Shown here: piece by piece, positions 44,333-53,501 of the stretch | Position numbering within the stretch: position 1 is the first letter of the stretch | How the letters are laid out: each line of letters starts with the position of its first letter | Assembly (NCBI RefSeq): GCF_016918075.2 | Contig: NZ_JAERPS020000006.1 | Coordinates: forward strand, 186,001-250,000 | From: Rheinheimera maricola | Lineage (GTDB): Bacteria > Pseudomonadota > Gammaproteobacteria > Enterobacterales > Alteromonadaceae | DNA length: 64,000 bases | Direction of reading: 5' to 3' | Program-made: the position numbers and the translations under genes | The notes under the pieces: generated by a model | What the model was told of the DNA's origin: nothing | The model's database searches: none | What the model saw: the letters and a program-made list of their open reading frames with translations, nothing else

Positions 44333-44786
44333 TAACAGTTTTTGGCAGCGACACAAATACAAACTTAACGCTCTGGTGCTGTTGTTGCCACTGTGGTTTT
44401 TGTATCAGTCATTAACGCCCCAATTCCCGCCAGCCTGGCCGGCACAGCAAGTAGGCGAATTTGAAATAGCGCCAATGCCACTGAATTTAGAACCACCCTA
44501 TGCACACCACGACGAGTACGTTAAAGACTTTATGCTGATGTTTAGCAAAGGCGATATCCGTACCATCCGCCAGGGTTATGTAAATATCGGCCCGGCCGCC
44601 TTGCCGCTGGCGCAGTTGCAACAAAGTGAAGAAGGTATACTACACGGCAGCCGCCACGGCCAGCATGTGCACGCTATAGCGCCAGCGCATTTAAGCAATA
44701 CAGATAAAGTCTGGCTGACGCTGCAAACCTGGCAGGGTACAACACTCACCACCAGCTGGCGTTTACCGGCAGAGTTACTGCACTAA
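44322..44786 (+). CDS. small membrane protein of the iron locus
   Basis: 154 residues from ATG 44322 (AGGAG upstream). One N-terminal membrane segment (LNALVLLLPLWFLYQSL), then a periplasmic domain with FEIAPMPLNLEPPYAHHDEY and SRHGQHVHAIAPAHL. The His-rich pattern may bind metal. It overlaps the PepSY gene by 11 bases, so it is a translationally coupled partner. No family recognised. Confidence 0.78.
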   Translation: MARSNSFWQRHKYKLNALVLLLPLWFLYQSLTPQFPPAWPAQQVGEFEIAPMPLNLEPPYAHHDEYVKDFMLMFSKGDIRTIRQGYVNIGPAALPLAQLQQSEEGILHGSRHGQHVHAIAPAHLSNTDKVWLTLQTWQGTTLTTSWRLPAELLH

Positions 44787-44864
44787 ATTGCCATCAACCC
44801 GGCAATGCATTAGCCTGCACACCGGCAATTGCTACTAGTGTTTTGCATCCAGTAGCGCTTGTAA

Positions 44865-44981
44865 TTGCTGCAGCTGTCGTTACAACTGGCGCAGGGTAAC
44901 AAAACACAGGCCGCCAAATTATTGCAGTTGCCTTACAAAACGCTGCTGTACCGGCTGGAAAAATATCAGTTAAGTCATTAG
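44865..44981 (+). pseudogene. Fis-type HTH remnant of a sigma-54 activator
   Basis: The open frame reads LQLSLQLAQGNKTQAAKLLQ then LPYKTLLYRLEKYQLSH, which is the C-terminal DNA-binding helix-turn-helix of NtrC-family activators (usual form GNKTRAAELLGISRRTLYRKL). A stop precedes it directly. The AAA+ and receiver parts are missing, so this is a remnant. Confidence 0.75.
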
Positions 44982-45100
44982 GTAAGCTGTAACCCACATC
45001 GCAGCGCTCATTTTTTAGCCAGCATGCACTATACTTAGCCCTGCAACCGCGCCGTCACTAAACCCAGTGTGGCAGGCTATTGTTACTCAGGAGCTTCGCT

Positions 45101-46354
45101 ATGACAGCTGCAAAACGTATTATTATTTGTTGTGACGGTACCTGGAACGCGCCAGACGACGACCCAACCAATGTAACCAAATTGGTACGCAGCATTAAGC
45201 CGCAAGCCGCAGATGGTATGCATCAAGTGGTGTTTTACGACAACGGTATTGGCACCGGTGACGCGGTGGATAAATATATTGGCGGCGCCTTTGGCTATGG
45301 TATGGAGAAAAATGTACTCGATGGCTACCGCTTTCTGGTGCACAACTATCACTTGGGTGATGAATTATATTTTCTTGGTTTTAGCCGTGGCGCTTTCACA
45401 GCGCGTGCACTGGTGGGGTTGGTCAGTAGTGTCGGCCTGATAGAGAAAGATGGCTTAGATCAGCTTAAAAACGCCTATCAGTATTATCGCACTGCTCCGG
45501 AAAAACGCCCAACCTCGCAATATGAAAGCAACTACAAACCTGACATTCAAATGGTAGGCGTGTTTGATACCGTTGGTGCTTTGGGTGCGCCAACTCGGTT
45601 GCTAGGGAAACTAACCAAGCCGTGGGTTGGCTTTTACAACACCCATATCAGCTCATTGGTAAAACATGCTTACCATGCCCTGGCGCTGGATGAACGGCGC
45701 GGCCCGTTTATTCCAGATTTATGGACCGGCAGTCTAAAGCCGGACCAGGTGATGGAGCAATGCTGGTTTGCCGGCGCTCACGCCGATATTGGTGGTGGCT
45801 ATCAACAATGTGGTTTGTCTGATATTACGCTACTTTGGATGGTTAATAAGGCACGCAATCTCGGGCTGGATTTTAATCAACATTACCTCGAGACGTTGTG
45901 CAAACCTGATCTACACATGCAACCACATAATTCCTATTCTTTCAGTTATAAAATTCTGGAAAAACTCGGTGGCGGCGAATCGGTGCGAAACATTTACGGC
46001 GAGGCTGATAATCCGCCAATTAATATCAGCATTCATGACAGCGTTTATCAGCGCATTGCTGCAGGCGCCTATCAGCCGCAAAACCCCGACTTTCCAGCTG
46101 CAGATAAACTAGCTGACCGGCGCGGGCAATCCCGTTATCTGGCCGGAAATGCTCCGGCTAGCTTGCAATGGCAAGAGACTGCAGCCAGTTGCCAGTTACT
46201 TGACATCAGTAAAGGCGGCGGGGCGCGTATTTTGTTTCAGGGCAAACTGGATACCGGTGACGAAGTCGCGCTGGACAGCGAGCAGTTTGGCCATAACAGC
46301 GCGCGTTGTGTATGGAAAAAAGGCAATCAGTACGGCTTGCAGTTTGCCGCCTGA
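45101..46354 (+). CDS. DUF2235 hydrolase with C-terminal PilZ-like domain
   Basis: 417 residues from ATG 45101 (AGGAG upstream). Residues 1-340 are the DUF2235 alpha/beta hydrolase family, to which Tle1 type VI lipase effectors belong: IICCDGTWNAPDDDPTNVTK, nucleophile in LGFSRGAFTARALVGLV (S95), acid in GVFDTVGALGAP and GAHADIGGGY. Residues 350-417, with SCQLLDISKGGGARILFQGK, and CVWKKGNQYGLQF, fit a PilZ-type fold, although the usual RxxxR c-di-GMP motif is not evident. No VgrG or immunity gene is adjacent, so an effector role is not supported. Confidence 0.85.
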   Translation: MTAAKRIIICCDGTWNAPDDDPTNVTKLVRSIKPQAADGMHQVVFYDNGIGTGDAVDKYIGGAFGYGMEKNVLDGYRFLVHNYHLGDELYFLGFSRGAFTARALVGLVSSVGLIEKDGLDQLKNAYQYYRTAPEKRPTSQYESNYKPDIQMVGVFDTVGALGAPTRLLGKLTKPWVGFYNTHISSLVKHAYHALALDERRGPFIPDLWTGSLKPDQVMEQCWFAGAHADIGGGYQQCGLSDITLLWMVNKARNLGLDFNQHYLETLCKPDLHMQPHNSYSFSYKILEKLGGGESVRNIYGEADNPPINISIHDSVYQRIAAGAYQPQNPDFPAADKLADRRGQSRYLAGNAPASLQWQETAASCQLLDISKGGGARILFQGKLDTGDEVALDSEQFGHNSARCVWKKGNQYGLQFAA

Positions 46355-46368
46355 TGCCTGGTAAAGGT

Positions 46369-47097
46369 TTACAACTGGCGAAAGCGTCTGGCGCAGGCCA
46401 AGGCAAGCAGCAAGGTGGTTACCAACAGTACCAACAGGTGCCACCCAATAGCCACGCCCTGATCCTGCGCTATGACCTTTAAACCCAGCTGTGACAAATG
46501 AAAGCTGGGCCAAATCCAGGCCAATTGCTGCAGCCAACCGGGAAACAGAAACAACGGTAGCCACAAGCCAGACAAAAACGCCATTGGCAGATAGAGCAAG
46601 TTCACTACACCCGGCGCCGCTTTATCTGACAAACTTAACCCCAAAAGCAGGCCCAATAATGCAAACGGCAGGGTGCCCAGCAGCATCGTCAATGCCAGCA
46701 ACAGCCACTGTGACGTGTGCAGCTCGACCTTACCCAAAAGCGCGCCAGCGCTAAATAGTAGCAGCAAAATAACCATTGAAAACACTAAACTGGTACTAAG
46801 CTTGCCCAGCAAATAAGCACTAAACGGCATTGGCGATAACTGCTTTAGCGTTAACCAGCCATGAGCACGGTCGCTGGCAATACCGGCCGCAAAGTTAAAC
46901 ATGGCCGGGCCCATAATACCAAAGCAACTATAGGTAACCAGCAGATAATCGGCACCGGCACCGCCACGAAAAAACACGCCGAAAAACAGGTAAAACATCA
47001 GTGGAAAGGCCAGTGCTGGTAGCACAAAAGCCGGCGTGCGCACTATACTGAGTAAATCGTAACGCGCCTCTTTGTAATACAGACTTAAACCGCTCAT
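46369..47097 (-). CDS. ABC-2 type exporter permease
   Basis: 242 residues from ATG 47097, which overlaps the ATPase stop in the form ATGA. Six membrane segments; the ABC-2 pattern GWLTLKQLSPMPFSAYLLGK and the later LPMAFLSGLWLPLFLFP are present. With the ATPase it makes an exporter; the cargo is unknown. Confidence 0.88.
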   Translation of the reverse strand: MSGLSLYYKEARYDLLSIVRTPAFVLPALAFPLMFYLFFGVFFRGGAGADYLLVTYSCFGIMGPAMFNFAAGIASDRAHGWLTLKQLSPMPFSAYLLGKLSTSLVFSMVILLLLFSAGALLGKVELHTSQWLLLALTMLLGTLPFALLGLLLGLSLSDKAAPGVVNLLYLPMAFLSGLWLPLFLFPGWLQQLAWIWPSFHLSQLGLKVIAQDQGVAIGWHLLVLLVTTLLLALACARRFRQL

Positions 47098-48008
47098 GCT
47101 ACCTCCTCTTGTGTCGTCAACTGTAAAAACGCCTGCTCCAGCGCTACCGCTTTCACTTCCAGCGCGCTGACATTGGCATCGGCCTGCAATAGCGCCAACA
47201 CCGTTTGCTCGGCCGCCTGGCTTACCAGACAAATGCGGTGCTGTTGCCGCTCAAGTTGCACCACCGCCGGCAGGGCCAGTAACTGTTGATCAGACAACAG
47301 CGTGTGGCAGTAAATCTGTTTACCGCTGATTTGTGCAGTTAGCTGAGCCGGGCTGCCCTGCGCCACAATCTGCCCACCTTGCAATACTGCTATGCTATCG
47401 GCTAGTTGCTCAGCTTCTTCCAGATAATGGGTGGTTAGCACTATGCTGACACCACTTTGCTTAAGCTCACGAATTTGCTGCCATAACGCGCGGCGGGCCT
47501 GCACATCCATGCCCAGAGTAGGCTCATCAAGAAACACTAAGTCTGGCTTGCCCGCCAGCGCCAAGGCAAACAACAAACGCTGCTTCTGGCCACCAGACAG
47601 CAAGCCAAAACGGTTATGCGCTTGCGCTTGCAAACCGGCTATCTGTAGCAGTTCCGCCACCGTTTTGCCGTTACGGTAGTAACTGGCAAACAAATCACAC
47701 TGCTCGGCCACCGTTAAATTGGCACTGGCCGTGCCAATCTGCATCATCACACCCAGCCGCTGGCGCAGCGCTGAGCTGCGTTTGCTGCCCTGTTGGCGCT
47801 GGCCAAACAAGCTGATGTCGCCGCCATCAACCTTTACCAGCCCCAAAATGGCGGAGATCAGTGTGGTTTTACCGGCGCCATTGGGGCCAAGTATTGCCAG
47901 AATTTCACCGGCAGCAAGGTCAACCGACACCCCCTGCAGTACCGGCTGGCGGTTATAGGCTTTGTGCAGTGTATTCACTGCCAGCACCGCCTCGGTATTT
48001 GCTTGCAT
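47094..48008 (-). CDS. ABC exporter ATP-binding protein
   Basis: 304 residues. Walker A GPNGAGKTTLISAIL, signature LLSGGQKQRLLFALALAG and Walker B LVFLDEPTLGMD. The C-terminal 80 residues form the usual accessory domain of drug or natrium-type exporters. It is followed by its permease and preceded 9 bases upstream by the hydrolase gene, so the three are likely one operon. Confidence 0.93.
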   Translation of the reverse strand: MQANTEAVLAVNTLHKAYNRQPVLQGVSVDLAAGEILAILGPNGAGKTTLISAILGLVKVDGGDISLFGQRQQGSKRSSALRQRLGVMMQIGTASANLTVAEQCDLFASYYRNGKTVAELLQIAGLQAQAHNRFGLLSGGQKQRLLFALALAGKPDLVFLDEPTLGMDVQARRALWQQIRELKQSGVSIVLTTHYLEEAEQLADSIAVLQGGQIVAQGSPAQLTAQISGKQIYCHTLLSDQQLLALPAVVQLERQQHRICLVSQAAEQTVLALLQADANVSALEVKAVALEQAFLQLTTQEEVA

Positions 48009-48017
48009 GCTGCCTCC

Positions 48018-48956
48018 TTAACCTTGCTGTTTAGCCAAAAACTGCTGAATTTGCTGATTCAGCCAGTCTGGTGCGTCCGCCATAATAAAATGCTTGGAAT
48101 CACGGGCAAAAGCGAAGCGGTGAAACTCTGCCGGTGCATTGGCTAACTGCGTCTCGTAATTAGCCTGTACCTGCTCCGGCGTGCTATAGGGTGCGCCATG
48201 CTGCAATGCACCCAAGGTCAGCACAGGTACGCGGATCTTGCCAAGCTGAGGCCGTAAATCTGCCCGCATCAGTTCGCCCATTACCCGACCCGAGGTAGCA
48301 CCGTCTGAGCGGTACATATCTGCCACTATGCGTTGCTGCCATTGCTCATTGCTGGCCATACTTTTTGCCATACTCATTGGGTCAAAGCCGCCGCGGTTTT
48401 GCTGTGGTTTGTTATCGCTTGTTGTGCTGCTGGTTTGCCCGTTACCTTGCGCGCTGTTTTGTTTGAAGAGGGCCCCCAATGCCGGTAAGCCGTCAACATT
48501 GATAGCAGCTGCAATCGTTTCAGGTGCGTTAGCGGCCAAGGCTAGTGCCAGGTAACCGCCCAGTGAGTGGCCAATTACCACCGGTTTATCCAGCTGTTGT
48601 TCACTGATATAACGCAAAATAGCCTGTTGTTGCGTGGCCAGGTAGCCCTCGCCCCAGCTTTGCATTGGTAGCGGTTTTACCCCGGCAAAGCCGGCCAGAG
48701 TAAAGATATGCAGTTGATAGTCGGCTTTTAGCAGGTCAACCGTGCTTTGCCATACCTCACCAGATGAAGCCACACCCGGAATAAGTATAACGGCCGGGCC
48801 CTGGCCAACGACGGTAACGTCGAAGCAGGCGCAGGCTTGCTGCTGCACCACTGGCGCCCTGTCAGCTTGAGCCGCGCTGGAGCTAAAGCTAACTAAGCCG
48901 CCCGTTAAACCTAAAGCCAGAACCAGTGTGCGTAGTGTTGTGTTAAATGCTTTCAT
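48018..48956 (-). CDS. exported alpha/beta hydrolase
   Basis: 312 residues from ATG 48956. Signal peptide RTLVLALGLTGGLVSFSSSA. Alpha/beta hydrolase elements: LIPGVASSGEVW, nucleophile in VIGHSLGGYLALALA, and later HFIMADAPDW with the His. A Gln/Ser/Asn-rich insertion lies near residues 185-210. It is the first gene of the ABC operon and is divergent from the DesK-like sensor. Substrate unknown. Confidence 0.85.
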   Translation of the reverse strand: MKAFNTTLRTLVLALGLTGGLVSFSSSAAQADRAPVVQQQACACFDVTVVGQGPAVILIPGVASSGEVWQSTVDLLKADYQLHIFTLAGFAGVKPLPMQSWGEGYLATQQQAILRYISEQQLDKPVVIGHSLGGYLALALAANAPETIAAAINVDGLPALGALFKQNSAQGNGQTSSTTSDNKPQQNRGGFDPMSMAKSMASNEQWQQRIVADMYRSDGATSGRVMGELMRADLRPQLGKIRVPVLTLGALQHGAPYSTPEQVQANYETQLANAPAEFHRFAFARDSKHFIMADAPDWLNQQIQQFLAKQQG

Positions 48957-49056
48957 GTTGGGTACCCCGTAAATGTTGTTTGGTTTGTTTTGTTGATGAG
49001 GCCAGTGTATGCGGCTGGGCTTGGTCACACAGCTAACGCTTGTCAGTAAATGCACA

Positions 49057-49090
49057 TGACAATTGCCACCAAGTAATATGACCTTTGTCA
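49057..49090. promoter_or_regulatory. two 12-bp palindromic sites between hydrolase and sensor kinase
   Basis: TGACAATTGCCA (49057-49068) and TGACCTTTGTCA (49079-49090) both have the form TGAC-N4-GYCA and are 22 bases apart, two helical turns. They lie between the divergent start sites. A dimeric response regulator of the DesR type is the likely binder. Confidence 0.6.
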
Positions 49091-49149
49091 CTGGCGCTGC
49101 CTGCGGGATCCTGAGTACACTGAGTGCCGGCAAAGTGCGGGAGCAATAA

Positions 49150-50226
49150 ATGGCGCCATACGATAAATTGGAAAGTAAACTGAGCTGGGTTTATCTGATA
49201 AACCTTATTTTTTATATTATTCCGTTGTTTACCGTGCGCTTTGTTTTGTGGCAATACGTCAGCATGGCCATGGCACTACTGTTGTTTTTGCTGTGTTACT
49301 TTTGGGCGTATCGTTGCAGTCGCAATGACATGCACTGGCCGATTGCCGGTATCGTGTTAGTGGCGACGCTAATCACCCCGGTGAATCCCGGCTCTGTTGC
49401 CATGTTTGCCTATGCAGGCTTCTTTATCGGCTACGCTTATTCGCTGCGTCATTTCCTGTGGCTGATGGCAGCGCTGGTTGCTGTGTTGTTGCTATTGGAA
49501 CTAACCCTGACAATTCCGTGGCGGCTGTTTTTGTACATGGGTGTGCCGATAGTATTGGGCGTGAGTTTTCTCGGCCGTGCCGAACAAGCCAAGCAGCGGC
49601 ATCGCGCGGCCGAGCTACAAAGTGAAGATGAAATAAAACAATTGGCAACCATGGTAGAGCGCGAACGCATAGCCCGTGATTTGCATGATATTCTTGGCCA
49701 TACCTTATCCAGCATTATTCTAAAGGCCGATTTAGCCGAAAAACTGCTGGCGCGTCAGCAGGCGGATGCCGCGCAACAGCAACTGACCGAGCTAAGCCAG
49801 ATAGCACGTGATGCGCTGGGGCAGGTACGGCAAAGCGTGTCGGGTTATAAACATCAAGGCTTGAGCGTAGCAGTCACTAAATTGCTCAGCCGTTTGCGAG
49901 ATGCCGGTTTTCAGGCTGTGCTAAAAGGCGAAATACCGCAGCTGGATGCCAGACGTGAAACTGCATTAATACTGGCCCTCACTGAATTAGTGACCAATGT
50001 GATTCGTCATAGTAAAGGCGACAGTTGCAGCCTGAGTTTTTTGCAGCAAGGTAGTGAGTTTAGCATTTGCCTGAGCGATAACGGCCAAAGCGTTGCCATC
50101 ACAGAAGGTAATGGCATTTCTGGCCTGCGCGAGCGCTTAGCGGCTATTGGCGCTAGCCTGACGTTGCAGCAACAGCATGGCGTCTCAGCCCTTATACAAC
50201 TGCCGCAACAGGAGAACGCGCAATGA
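49150..50226 (+). CDS. DesK-type sensor histidine kinase
   Basis: 358 residues. Five or six membrane segments in residues 12-140, no large outside domain, then the HisKA_3 motif ERERIARDLHDILGHTLSSI with H179 and a HATPase with GNGISGLRERLAAIGASLTL. DesK-like sensors read membrane state. The neighbouring ABC exporter and hydrolase are probable outputs. Its stop overlaps the next gene by four bases. Confidence 0.92.
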   Translation: MAPYDKLESKLSWVYLINLIFYIIPLFTVRFVLWQYVSMAMALLLFLLCYFWAYRCSRNDMHWPIAGIVLVATLITPVNPGSVAMFAYAGFFIGYAYSLRHFLWLMAALVAVLLLLELTLTIPWRLFLYMGVPIVLGVSFLGRAEQAKQRHRAAELQSEDEIKQLATMVERERIARDLHDILGHTLSSIILKADLAEKLLARQQADAAQQQLTELSQIARDALGQVRQSVSGYKHQGLSVAVTKLLSRLRDAGFQAVLKGEIPQLDARRETALILALTELVTNVIRHSKGDSCSLSFLQQGSEFSICLSDNGQSVAITEGNGISGLRERLAAIGASLTLQQQHGVSALIQLPQQENAQ

Positions 50227-50819
50227 ACATTTTACTGGCTGAAGATCAGGCGATGATCCGCACCGCACTGGCCAGCTTATTGCGCCTGGAAGCTAACTTT
50301 ACGGTAACTGAAGCGGCCGACGGCACTGCGGCACTTGGGCTTTTAAAACAACAAGCCTTTGATTTACTGCTAAGCGATATTGAAATGCCCGGCCAAACCG
50401 GCATTGAACTGGCGCAGTTCGTGCAACAGCAAAAGTTAGCCACCAAGGTGGTGATTATTACCACCTTTGGCCGCGCGGGTTATGTAAAGCGAGCGATGGA
50501 TGCCGGCGTGGGTGGTTTTTTATTAAAAGATGCCCCGGTAGAGCAACTGGTGCAGGCGATAAAGCAGGTAATGGCCGGTAAGCGCGTGGTCGACAGCGAA
50601 TTGCTGTTAAATTCACTAGGTGAACAAGACCCGCTAAGCGAAAAAGAGCGCCAGGCACTGCGGCTGGCGGCAGATGGTCAAAGTACCAGTGAGATTGCCG
50701 CTGCGCTGTATATTGCCGAAGGCACCGCGCGCAATTACTTATCTGAGGCCATCAGCAAACTCAATGCCGCCAACCGCATTGATGCCGCGCGCATTGCGCG
50801 GCAAAAAGGCTGGCTGTAG
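50223..50819 (+). CDS. DesR/NarL-type response regulator
   Basis: 198 residues. Receiver with LAEDQAM, phospho-acceptor D52 (LLLSDIEMPGQTG) and GFLLKDAP. C-terminal LuxR-type HTH with LSEKERQALRLAADGQSTSE and NYLSEAISKLNAANRIDAAR. Translationally coupled to the sensor. Confidence 0.94.
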   Translation: MNILLAEDQAMIRTALASLLRLEANFTVTEAADGTAALGLLKQQAFDLLLSDIEMPGQTGIELAQFVQQQKLATKVVIITTFGRAGYVKRAMDAGVGGFLLKDAPVEQLVQAIKQVMAGKRVVDSELLLNSLGEQDPLSEKERQALRLAADGQSTSEIAAALYIAEGTARNYLSEAISKLNAANRIDAARIARQKGWL

Positions 50820-50871
50820 TATAAAAAGTGGCTTCACGCGCCAAGCAATTAACAAACAAGGACAGCCAGCA

Positions 50872-51768
50872 ATGCAACGGTTCTTATTCATTATTTTCGC
50901 ACTGCTATGCAGTAGCTGTGCCCTGGCAAATTCTGCCTGTAACAATACTATTAGTGATGCACAGCTGGTTAATTTAAAAGCCAACCAGTTTCAGCCCGCT
51001 AAAGGGCAGGTAATTGACCAAGTCGCGCTTAGTTTATTGCCTTGCGTTGGGCATACTAATCCGGCTATTCGCGATGGCGTGGTGTATGAGGCTTACCAGC
51101 ATTGGCTGCGCAGCAATCTACTCAGTACCAACACCGTGCAACAACTGTTGCAGGCACTACTGCTAAACTTGCAAAACAGTGCCAACGATGCAGAGCAGTT
51201 TCGTACTGCATTTTCCGCGCTGATATTGGCAGAGGTCGTCCGGGTTGACCGGATGCAACCCTACCTGAATGCCAACGAGCGTCAGCAGGTGGTCGATAAA
51301 ATAGCCCAATTTATGACCGCTATTGCTGATTACCGGGGCTTTTCTGAGCAGGAAGGCTGGCGACATAACGTTGCCCACACCGCCGATGCCATATTACAAC
51401 TCAGCCTGAACAAAGCGCTAAGCGCAGCGCAGGGCCAAACACTGCTGACCGCACTTTTGAGTCAGGTTGCACCGCAGCAGCACTTTTACCATTTTGGCGA
51501 ACCTAAGCGGATAGCCTTGCCAGTGTTATACCTGTTACTGCAAGAAAAAATCGACCAGCCAGCCTTGCTAAAACAACTGCAAGACCTAGCCAGCCCGGCT
51601 CCATTTGCCAGTTGGCAGGCGGTGTATCAAAGTGAACAGGGGCTAGCAAAACTGCATAATACCCGCAGTTTTTTTCAGACACTTTACTTGCTTACCAGCA
51701 GCAGCCAAAACACTCGCTTACAAGCTTTAGCCCCTGCTGTGCTGGAGTTAATTCAAAGCATGGGCTAG
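50872..51768 (+). CDS. DUF2785 exported protein
   Basis: 298 residues from ATG 50872 (AAGGACA upstream). Signal peptide MQRFLFIIFALLCSSCALA. The mature part is all-helical, HEAT-like, with DGVVYEAYQHWLRSN, GWRHNVAHTADAILQLSLN and HFYHFGEPKRIALPVLYLL, which match DUF2785. Function unknown. It follows the response regulator by 52 bases and may share its transcript. Confidence 0.85.
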   Translation: MQRFLFIIFALLCSSCALANSACNNTISDAQLVNLKANQFQPAKGQVIDQVALSLLPCVGHTNPAIRDGVVYEAYQHWLRSNLLSTNTVQQLLQALLLNLQNSANDAEQFRTAFSALILAEVVRVDRMQPYLNANERQQVVDKIAQFMTAIADYRGFSEQEGWRHNVAHTADAILQLSLNKALSAAQGQTLLTALLSQVAPQQHFYHFGEPKRIALPVLYLLLQEKIDQPALLKQLQDLASPAPFASWQAVYQSEQGLAKLHNTRSFFQTLYLLTSSSQNTRLQALAPAVLELIQSMG

Positions 51769-51881
51769 TCGCGCCAATCAGGCCAGAAACCGGCATTTAC
51801 CCTTGCGCGCTAGACAACGGCTTTACAAGCTATTGTGGTTTACGCCACACTGAGCCAACAGGGTCAATTCCGGGATATTTG

Positions 51882-53333
51882 ATGGACTTTCACAATAAAA
51901 TCAAAGCAGACCGCCCACTACAAAGCCGCAGCGGCGAATTGCACAGCGCGTTAGAGAGCGATCGTGGCCGTATTATTCATTCTGCTGCGGTAAGGCGTTT
52001 GCAACAAAAAACCCAGGTATTTCCGCTCGAGCGTAATGCCGCGGTACGCAGTCGCTTAACCCATTCACTGGAAGTGCAACAATGCGGCCGTTTTATTGTG
52101 CAATCGGTGTTTCGTAGCTTAACAGCAGCGCAATGTGAGCAATATGGCCTTAGCGAATTGGAGCGGCCGGTAGAATCCTTGGTAGAAATGGCCTGCCTGC
52201 TACACGACGTGGGCAACCCGCCGTTTGGTCACAGCGGCGAAAGTGCAATAAATCAGTGGTTTAGCGACGCATTGCCTGAACTCACCCAGCAGCACCAGCT
52301 GCAACACAATCCGCAGTGGCAAACCTTGTGCACTGAGCTGATGCAATTTGAAGGCAACGCGCAAGCAATCCGGCTGGTGCACAGCTTACAACAGATGAAT
52401 CTGACTTTTGCGCAAACTGCCTGCATTTTAAAGTACACCCGCTGCGCCACCAGCGGCACACCCGATAAAATACATCCACTTAGCTACCTGCAAAAAAAAC
52501 CGGGCTATTTTTACAGTGAGCAGCAATTTGTCGAGCAATTGTGGTGCGAACTGGCTACAGCACCAGGCTGTCGTCACCCGCTGACATACATTATGGAAGC
52601 CGCTGATGATATTTCGTATTGCCTGGCCGACATTGAAGATGCGGTAGAAAAAGGCTTGTTTAGCTTAAAAGAGCTGGCGCATCAGCTAAATACTGCCTTT
52701 GCTGAACTAGAGCCAGATGGGCGCTTAATTAAGACTGAGCGCGGCGGTAGTGCCAGTTTTTCAGCACTCATTAAAGCCGCCTTAGATAGTGCAGAGGCTG
52801 AGCCGGTGAATGCCGCCTCAACCTTTTTTATCAAACTACGTGTCATGATGATCCACCCATTGGTGCGCCATGCTGCAGCGCAGTTTATCAGTAACATTGC
52901 TCAGGTGTATGACGGCACATTAAACCGTGCTTTGCTTGAAGATAACAGCCAGTATCATGCTATTACCGCCACCTTTAAACAGGTAGCGCGTAAGTTCGTG
53001 TTTAATCAGAGTGAAGTTGAAACCCTGGAACTGCAGGGCTTTCGCATTATTGCTGGCTTACTACACAGTTATCAACCACTACTACAATTATCACGCGCAG
53101 ACTTTACCGCTGTACTGCAAGACCGCGGCTATCACTTGTGCCAACAACAACGGCTGGCGCATCGACTGCCCAATAAGCATGTTGCTGCCTATCAGCAGGC
53201 AGTAGCGCAAATAACACCCGACGATACGGCGTTAGAATTGTATTATCGCTGTCGTCTGCTGCAGGATTTTATCAGTGGCATGACAGACCATTTTGCTTTT
53301 GATGAATATCAAACGCTGGTGCAATGCGCTTGA
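51882..53333 (+). CDS. dgt: dGTP triphosphohydrolase-like protein
   Basis: 483 residues. HD-domain metal site: RSRLTHSLEVQQCGR, MACLLHDVGNPPFGHSGE and the later YIMEAADDISYCLADIEDAV. The first lines up with the R-H pair and the others with the HD and D of dGTPases. E. coli-type Dgt hydrolyses dGTP to deoxyguanosine and tripolyphosphate. Length fits the longer proteobacterial class. ATG 51882 is taken; a TTG one codon earlier is possible. Confidence 0.9.
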   Translation: MDFHNKIKADRPLQSRSGELHSALESDRGRIIHSAAVRRLQQKTQVFPLERNAAVRSRLTHSLEVQQCGRFIVQSVFRSLTAAQCEQYGLSELERPVESLVEMACLLHDVGNPPFGHSGESAINQWFSDALPELTQQHQLQHNPQWQTLCTELMQFEGNAQAIRLVHSLQQMNLTFAQTACILKYTRCATSGTPDKIHPLSYLQKKPGYFYSEQQFVEQLWCELATAPGCRHPLTYIMEAADDISYCLADIEDAVEKGLFSLKELAHQLNTAFAELEPDGRLIKTERGGSASFSALIKAALDSAEAEPVNAASTFFIKLRVMMIHPLVRHAAAQFISNIAQVYDGTLNRALLEDNSQYHAITATFKQVARKFVFNQSEVETLELQGFRIIAGLLHSYQPLLQLSRADFTAVLQDRGYHLCQQQRLAHRLPNKHVAAYQQAVAQITPDDTALELYYRCRLLQDFISGMTDHFAFDEYQTLVQCA

Positions 53334-53423
53334 CACTGCGGCTGAATAAATCAACCGTTGCAGCTAAAGCCCAGCACAATACTGTGTTGGCCCACCTGTA
53401 ACTCCGCTGGATATGTTTCATAT

Positions 53424-53448
53424 ACCACGACAACAGCGCTGTCGTGGT
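53424..53448 (+). terminator. hairpin after dgt
   Basis: ACCACGAC-N9-GTCGTGGT with a second palindrome, ACAGCGCTGT, overlapping its loop. It lacks a T-tract; it could be a terminator or a protein site. Confidence 0.4.
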
Positions 53449-53501
53449 AAGCTGATTGGCATTGCACTATAACCGCCCCTTCGCCAGAAACAGGATAGCC
53501 T

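Noticed and set aside
44794-44997. 67-codon minus-strand frame
   Set aside because: It is opposite the helix-turn-helix remnant, which explains the open frame better.
45101-46354. Type VI secretion lipase effector
   Set aside because: No VgrG, PAAR or immunity gene lies beside it, and the start of the protein is the hydrolase itself.
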